A DNA stretch of 64,000 nucleotides from Halomontanus rarus. Lineage in GTDB: Archaea; Halobacteriota; Halobacteria; Halobacteriales; Natrialbaceae. Below the pieces are notes generated by a model. It saw only the letters and a list, made by a program, of their open reading frames with translations, was not told where the DNA came from and searched no databases. The translations under genes and the position numbers were made by a program. This document shows, piece by piece, positions 61,644-64,000 of the stretch. Location of the stretch: NCBI RefSeq assembly GCF_029338335.1, contig NZ_CP119796.1; one strand, 5' to 3'. Position 1 is the stretch's first letter, and every line of letters begins with the position of its first letter.

Positions 61644-61656
61644 ATGCAGCACGTGA
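61402..61656 (+). pseudogene. Remnant of the C-terminus of an archaeal ATPase (DUF234-type)
   Basis: The open frame contains YALFGRSGFARSVEAVDERDDLHLFDLDDVV (given here in pieces: YALFGRSGF, then RDDLHLFDLDDVV). This is the pattern of the last strands of DUF234-associated archaeal AAA ATPases (Y-A-L-F-x-R-S-G-F ... L-x-L-x-D-L-x-x-V). The frame upstream loses similarity within about 30 nt, so only the tail of about 40 codons remains. Such ATPases are common in accessory parts of haloarchaeal genomes and are often lost. The match is by pattern and unverified. Confidence 0.45.
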
Positions 61657-62207
61657 AGATACCGCAGGACCGAATCGGCGTCCTCATCGGCGAGGGCGGC
61701 GAGACGATGCGCGAGATCGAGGCGGAAGCGGAAGTTCGCCTCGACATCGATTCCGAGAACGGCTCCGTCGCGGTCGAGACGGTCGGTGATCCCGTCAAGG
61801 GGATCAAGGCCCCGGAGATCGTTCGCGCGATCGGTCGTGGCTTTCCACCCGAAGACGCCCTGCAACTGTTGGCAGACGACATGATCCTCTTCGACGTCGT
61901 CGACATCGACGCCGCCGCGCGAAACAAAAACGACATGAAGCGGAAGAAAGGCCGACTCATCGGCGAGAGCGGCCGGACGCGCGAACTCATGGAGGAACTC
62001 AGCGGCGCCGCCGTCGTCATCTACGGCTCGACGCTAGGGATCATCGGGACGCCCCCGCAGGTCGACGCCGTCCGCACCGCCGCCGAAATGCTCCTCGACG
62101 GCGCTCCCCACGGCGCCGTCTACTCGTTCCTCGAGGAACGACACAACGAGATGAAACACCAGGGAATGCAGTATCATCGATTCCCCGGTGGCCAACCCGA
62201 GTCCTGA
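61644..62207 (+). CDS. KH-domain ribosome-biogenesis protein (Pno1/Krr1-like)
   Basis: 187 aa with two KH domains. The first is MQHVKIPQDRIGVLIGEGGETM (G-x-G-G loop) and the second is KGRLIGESGRTRELMEEL...IGTPPQVDAVRTAAEML. It is the archaeal homologue of Pno1/Dim2/Krr1-like KH proteins, which act with RIO kinases in small-subunit assembly (established in eukaryotes and supported by neighbouring genes in archaea). In this window rio1 lies 5 kb upstream, with UspA, PspA and TrpRS genes between them. Confidence 0.93.
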   Translation: MQHVKIPQDRIGVLIGEGGETMREIEAEAEVRLDIDSENGSVAVETVGDPVKGIKAPEIVRAIGRGFPPEDALQLLADDMILFDVVDIDAAARNKNDMKRKKGRLIGESGRTRELMEELSGAAVVIYGSTLGIIGTPPQVDAVRTAAEMLLDGAPHGAVYSFLEERHNEMKHQGMQYHRFPGGQPES

Positions 62208-62378
62208 GCGCTGCCCCTCGCGTTTCGACCTTCGTTTTGGATCCCAAATCCGATACGACGCCGTCCGGGCTGTCACTCCTGGTCTCGATCGTAAGTGAAC
62301 GCACCCACTCGTCCGTCTCGTAGCGCCGACTTCTCGACTCCGCGTCGATCGTTCGACGGAACGCGATCCCGTTTTGAG

Positions 62379-62388
62379 GTATAAATAC
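62379..62388 (+). promoter_or_regulatory. Distal TATA-like element upstream of the thermosome gene
   Basis: GTATAAATA lies 108-117 nt upstream of the thermosome ATG and about 83 nt upstream of the proximal TATA. Its use is not established; it could direct a second, longer transcript. Confidence 0.4.
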
Positions 62389-62461
62389 GTCGGTGGTAAC
62401 TGTTGTCGAATACTCCTGCCCCGGTCACGTGCGGCGATTATCTATACCCAATAACGAAGCA

Positions 62462-62469
62462 TTTATATA
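62462..62469 (+). promoter_or_regulatory. Proximal TATA box of the thermosome gene
   Basis: TTTATATA, preceded by a purine-rich BRE-like CGAAGCA, lies 27-34 nt upstream of the ATG at 62496. Thermosome genes in Haloferax are heat-induced from such core promoters (established); whether this one is cannot be told. Confidence 0.65.
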
Positions 62470-62495
62470 GAATAGCAAACAATCTGTCTTTGACT

Positions 62496-64000
62496 ATGGC
62501 GCAACAGATGGGTAACCAGCCCCTCATCGTACTTTCGGAGGACAGCCAGCGGACCTCCGGCAAAGATGCACAGTCGATGAACATCACGGCCGGGAAAGCC
62601 GTCTCGCAGTCCGTTCGGACGACACTCGGCCCGAAGGGGATGGACAAGATGCTCGTCGGCTCCAGCGGGAACGTCGTCGTCACGAACGACGGCGTCACCA
62701 TCCTCAAGGAGATGGACATCGACCACCCGGCGGCCAACATGATCGTCGAAGTCGCCGAGACCCAGGAGGACGAGGTCGGCGACGGGACGACCTCCGCAGT
62801 GGTCGTCTCCGGCGAACTGCTCAAGCGCGCCGAGGAACTCCTCGAGCAGGACATCCACGCGACGACCCTCGCACAGGGATACCGTCAGGCCGCCGAAGAG
62901 GCGACCGACGCACTCGAGGAGATCGCGATCGACGTCGACGAGAACGACTCCGAAATCCTCCACCAGATCGCCGCGACGGCGATGACTGGGAAAGGTGCGG
63001 AGAACGCGAAGGACCTGCTCGCCGGCCTCGTCGTCGACGCCGTTCAGGCGGTCGCGGACGACGACGGCATCGACACGGACAACGTCCAGGTCGAGAAGGT
63101 CGTCGGCGGCTCCGTCGAGAACTCCGAACTCGTCGAAGGCGTCATCATCGGCAAGGAGCGCGTCTCCGACAACATGCCCTACTTCGTCGAGGACGCCGAC
63201 GTCGCCCTCGTCGACGACGCCCTCGAGGTCAAAGAGACCGAGATCGACGCCGAGGTCAACGTCACCGACCCCGACCAGCTCCAGGAATTCCTCGACCAGG
63301 AAGAGGAGCAGCTCAAGGAGATGGTCGACCAGCTCGTCGACGCCGGCGTCGACGCCGTCTTCGTCAGCGGCGCTATCGACGACATGGCTCAGCACTACCT
63401 CGCCGAGGAAGGGATCCTCGGCGTCCGCCGCGTGAAGTCTTCGGACATGGGCCGTCTCACCCGATCGACCGGTGCCCGTCCGGTCTCGACGCTCGACGAC
63501 CTCTCCGAGGACCACCTCGGATTCGCCGGCTCCGTCGCCCAGAAGGACGTCGGCGGCGACCAGCGCATCTTCGTCGAGGACGTCGAAGACGCCAAAGCGG
63601 TCACCCTCATCCTCCGCGGTGGCACCGAACACGTCATCGACGAGATCGACCGCGCGATCGAGGACTCGCTGGGCGTCGTCCGGACGACGCTTCAGGACGG
63701 CAAGGTGCTCGCCGGCGGCGGCGCACCCGAAGTCGACCTCGCGCTCTCCCTTCGCGACTACGCCGACTCCGTCGGCGGCCGCGAACAGCTCGCCGTCGAG
63801 GCCTTCGCCGACGCCCTCGAGATCATCCCGCGAACGCTCGCGGAGAACGCCGGGCTGGACCCCATCGACTCCCTCGTGGAGCTTCGCAGCGAACACGACG
63901 CCGGCGAGACCGGTGCCGGTCTCGACGCCTACACGGGCGACGTTATCGACATGGAATCGGAAGGCGTCTACGAGCCGCTGCGCGTGAAGACCCAGGCGAT
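62496..64000 (+). CDS. Thermosome (group II chaperonin) subunit, 3' end outside window
   Basis: 501 residues are visible from ATG 62496, and the frame is still open at the window edge. It folds proteins in a two-ring ATP-driven complex. Motifs are RTTLGPKGMDKMLV and VVTNDGVTILKEM in the N-terminal equatorial domain, GDGTTSAVVV (catalytic Asp), an apical domain with VRRVKSSDMGRLTRSTGA, and the return to the equatorial domain with GGGAPEVDLAL and FADALEIIPRTLAENAGLDP. The usual C-terminal Gly/Asp-rich tail is not yet reached. The subunit type (alpha, beta or gamma) is not assigned. Confidence 0.96.
   Translation, partial: MAQQMGNQPLIVLSEDSQRTSGKDAQSMNITAGKAVSQSVRTTLGPKGMDKMLVGSSGNVVVTNDGVTILKEMDIDHPAANMIVEVAETQEDEVGDGTTSAVVVSGELLKRAEELLEQDIHATTLAQGYRQAAEEATDALEEIAIDVDENDSEILHQIAATAMTGKGAENAKDLLAGLVVDAVQAVADDDGIDTDNVQVEKVVGGSVENSELVEGVIIGKERVSDNMPYFVEDADVALVDDALEVKETEIDAEVNVTDPDQLQEFLDQEEEQLKEMVDQLVDAGVDAVFVSGAIDDMAQHYLAEEGILGVRRVKSSDMGRLTRSTGARPVSTLDDLSEDHLGFAGSVAQKDVGGDQRIFVEDVEDAKAVTLILRGGTEHVIDEIDRAIEDSLGVVRTTLQDGKVLAGGGAPEVDLALSLRDYADSVGGREQLAVEAFADALEIIPRTLAENAGLDPIDSLVELRSEHDAGETGAGLDAYTGDVIDMESEGVYEPLRVKTQA

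Noticed and set aside
1..64000. tRNA, rRNA or other structured RNA genes
   Set aside because: No T-loop GTTCRANNC with matching acceptor stem, or rRNA motif, was noticed by eye on either strand. A covariance search would be needed to exclude them.
1..64000. Transposase or insertion-sequence ends
   Set aside because: No DDE transposase motif, IS200/605 transposase or terminal inverted repeat pair was noticed. The region reads as mostly stable chromosome with few accessory patches.

Overview
The window is haloarchaeal chromosomal DNA, most likely from the order Natrialbales (this rank is inference). The evidence is strongly acidic proteins, high G+C with C/G-ending codons, archaeal information-processing genes (RfcS, TFB, RIO1, KH protein, thermosome, SAMP2), a PGF-CTERM surface protein, an archaeal type 2 IPP isomerase, and TATA boxes about 26-30 nt upstream of many start codons, as expected for leaderless haloarchaeal mRNAs. 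No rRNA, tRNA or CRISPR array was recognised, and no intact transposase.

Layout. 1-6.1 kb: the tail of a histidine kinase, clamp-loader small subunit rfcS, a secreted bactofilin-like membrane protein, the ubiquitin-like modifier samp2 followed closely by a GNAT acetyltransferase, two small zinc-binding proteins and a GIDE-domain membrane protein. 6.2-12.9 kb: a phosphohexomutase, a DUF4349 lipoprotein, an NADPH-FMN reductase, a GIY-YIG protein, a 49-aa zinc-finger protein, larB, a 55-aa histone-fold protein and a metallo-beta-lactamase-fold hydrolase. 13-25 kb: IPP isomerase fni, a secreted beta-helix (NosD-like) protein divergent from a six-PAS histidine kinase, rpiA, a TFB gene and a second membrane-bound histidine kinase whose ATPase end is nearly identical at DNA level to that of the first. 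24.5-32.5 kb: a MacB-like ABC exporter pair, small conserved haloarchaeal genes, a HEAT-repeat gene broken by an amber codon, and uvrB. 32.6-37.4 kb: a peptide/nickel-type ABC importer whose first permease gene is divergent from the other three genes. 37.6-46.6 kb: membrane proteins, a GNAT enzyme, a winged-helix regulator, a large secreted beta-helix protein with an adjoining PGF-pre-PGF-type protein, and a 10-TM heavy-metal exporter preceded by three alternating half-sites that look like a metalloregulator operator. 46.9-57 kb: a SUI1-type initiation factor, uvrC, a GLUG-repeat PGF-CTERM adhesin, a ParB-like protein, the NAD-dependent DNA ligase ligA, rio1 and a 54-aa zinc-ribbon protein. 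57-64 kb: UspA, PspA, TrpRS, an MJ0936-type phosphoesterase, a DUF4112 protein, a remnant of a DUF234 ATPase, a KH-domain protein and the 5' part of a thermosome gene.

Themes. Repair and replication genes (rfcS, uvrB, uvrC, ligA and a broken ALK/HEAT-type gene) recur but do not form one operon. Three large secreted beta-rich proteins, two of them with sortable or paired C-termini, suggest a variable cell surface. A striking trait is the presence of hexanucleotide-derived dipeptide repeats (GS, TE, EP, RD, ER and others) in the tails and linkers of many unrelated proteins. No clearly new multi-gene defence system was found. The best leads are the metal operator, the broken start of the ABC ATPase gene, the kinase gene-conversion tract, the hexamer-repeat tails, and the SAMP2/GNAT/GIDE neighbourhood.
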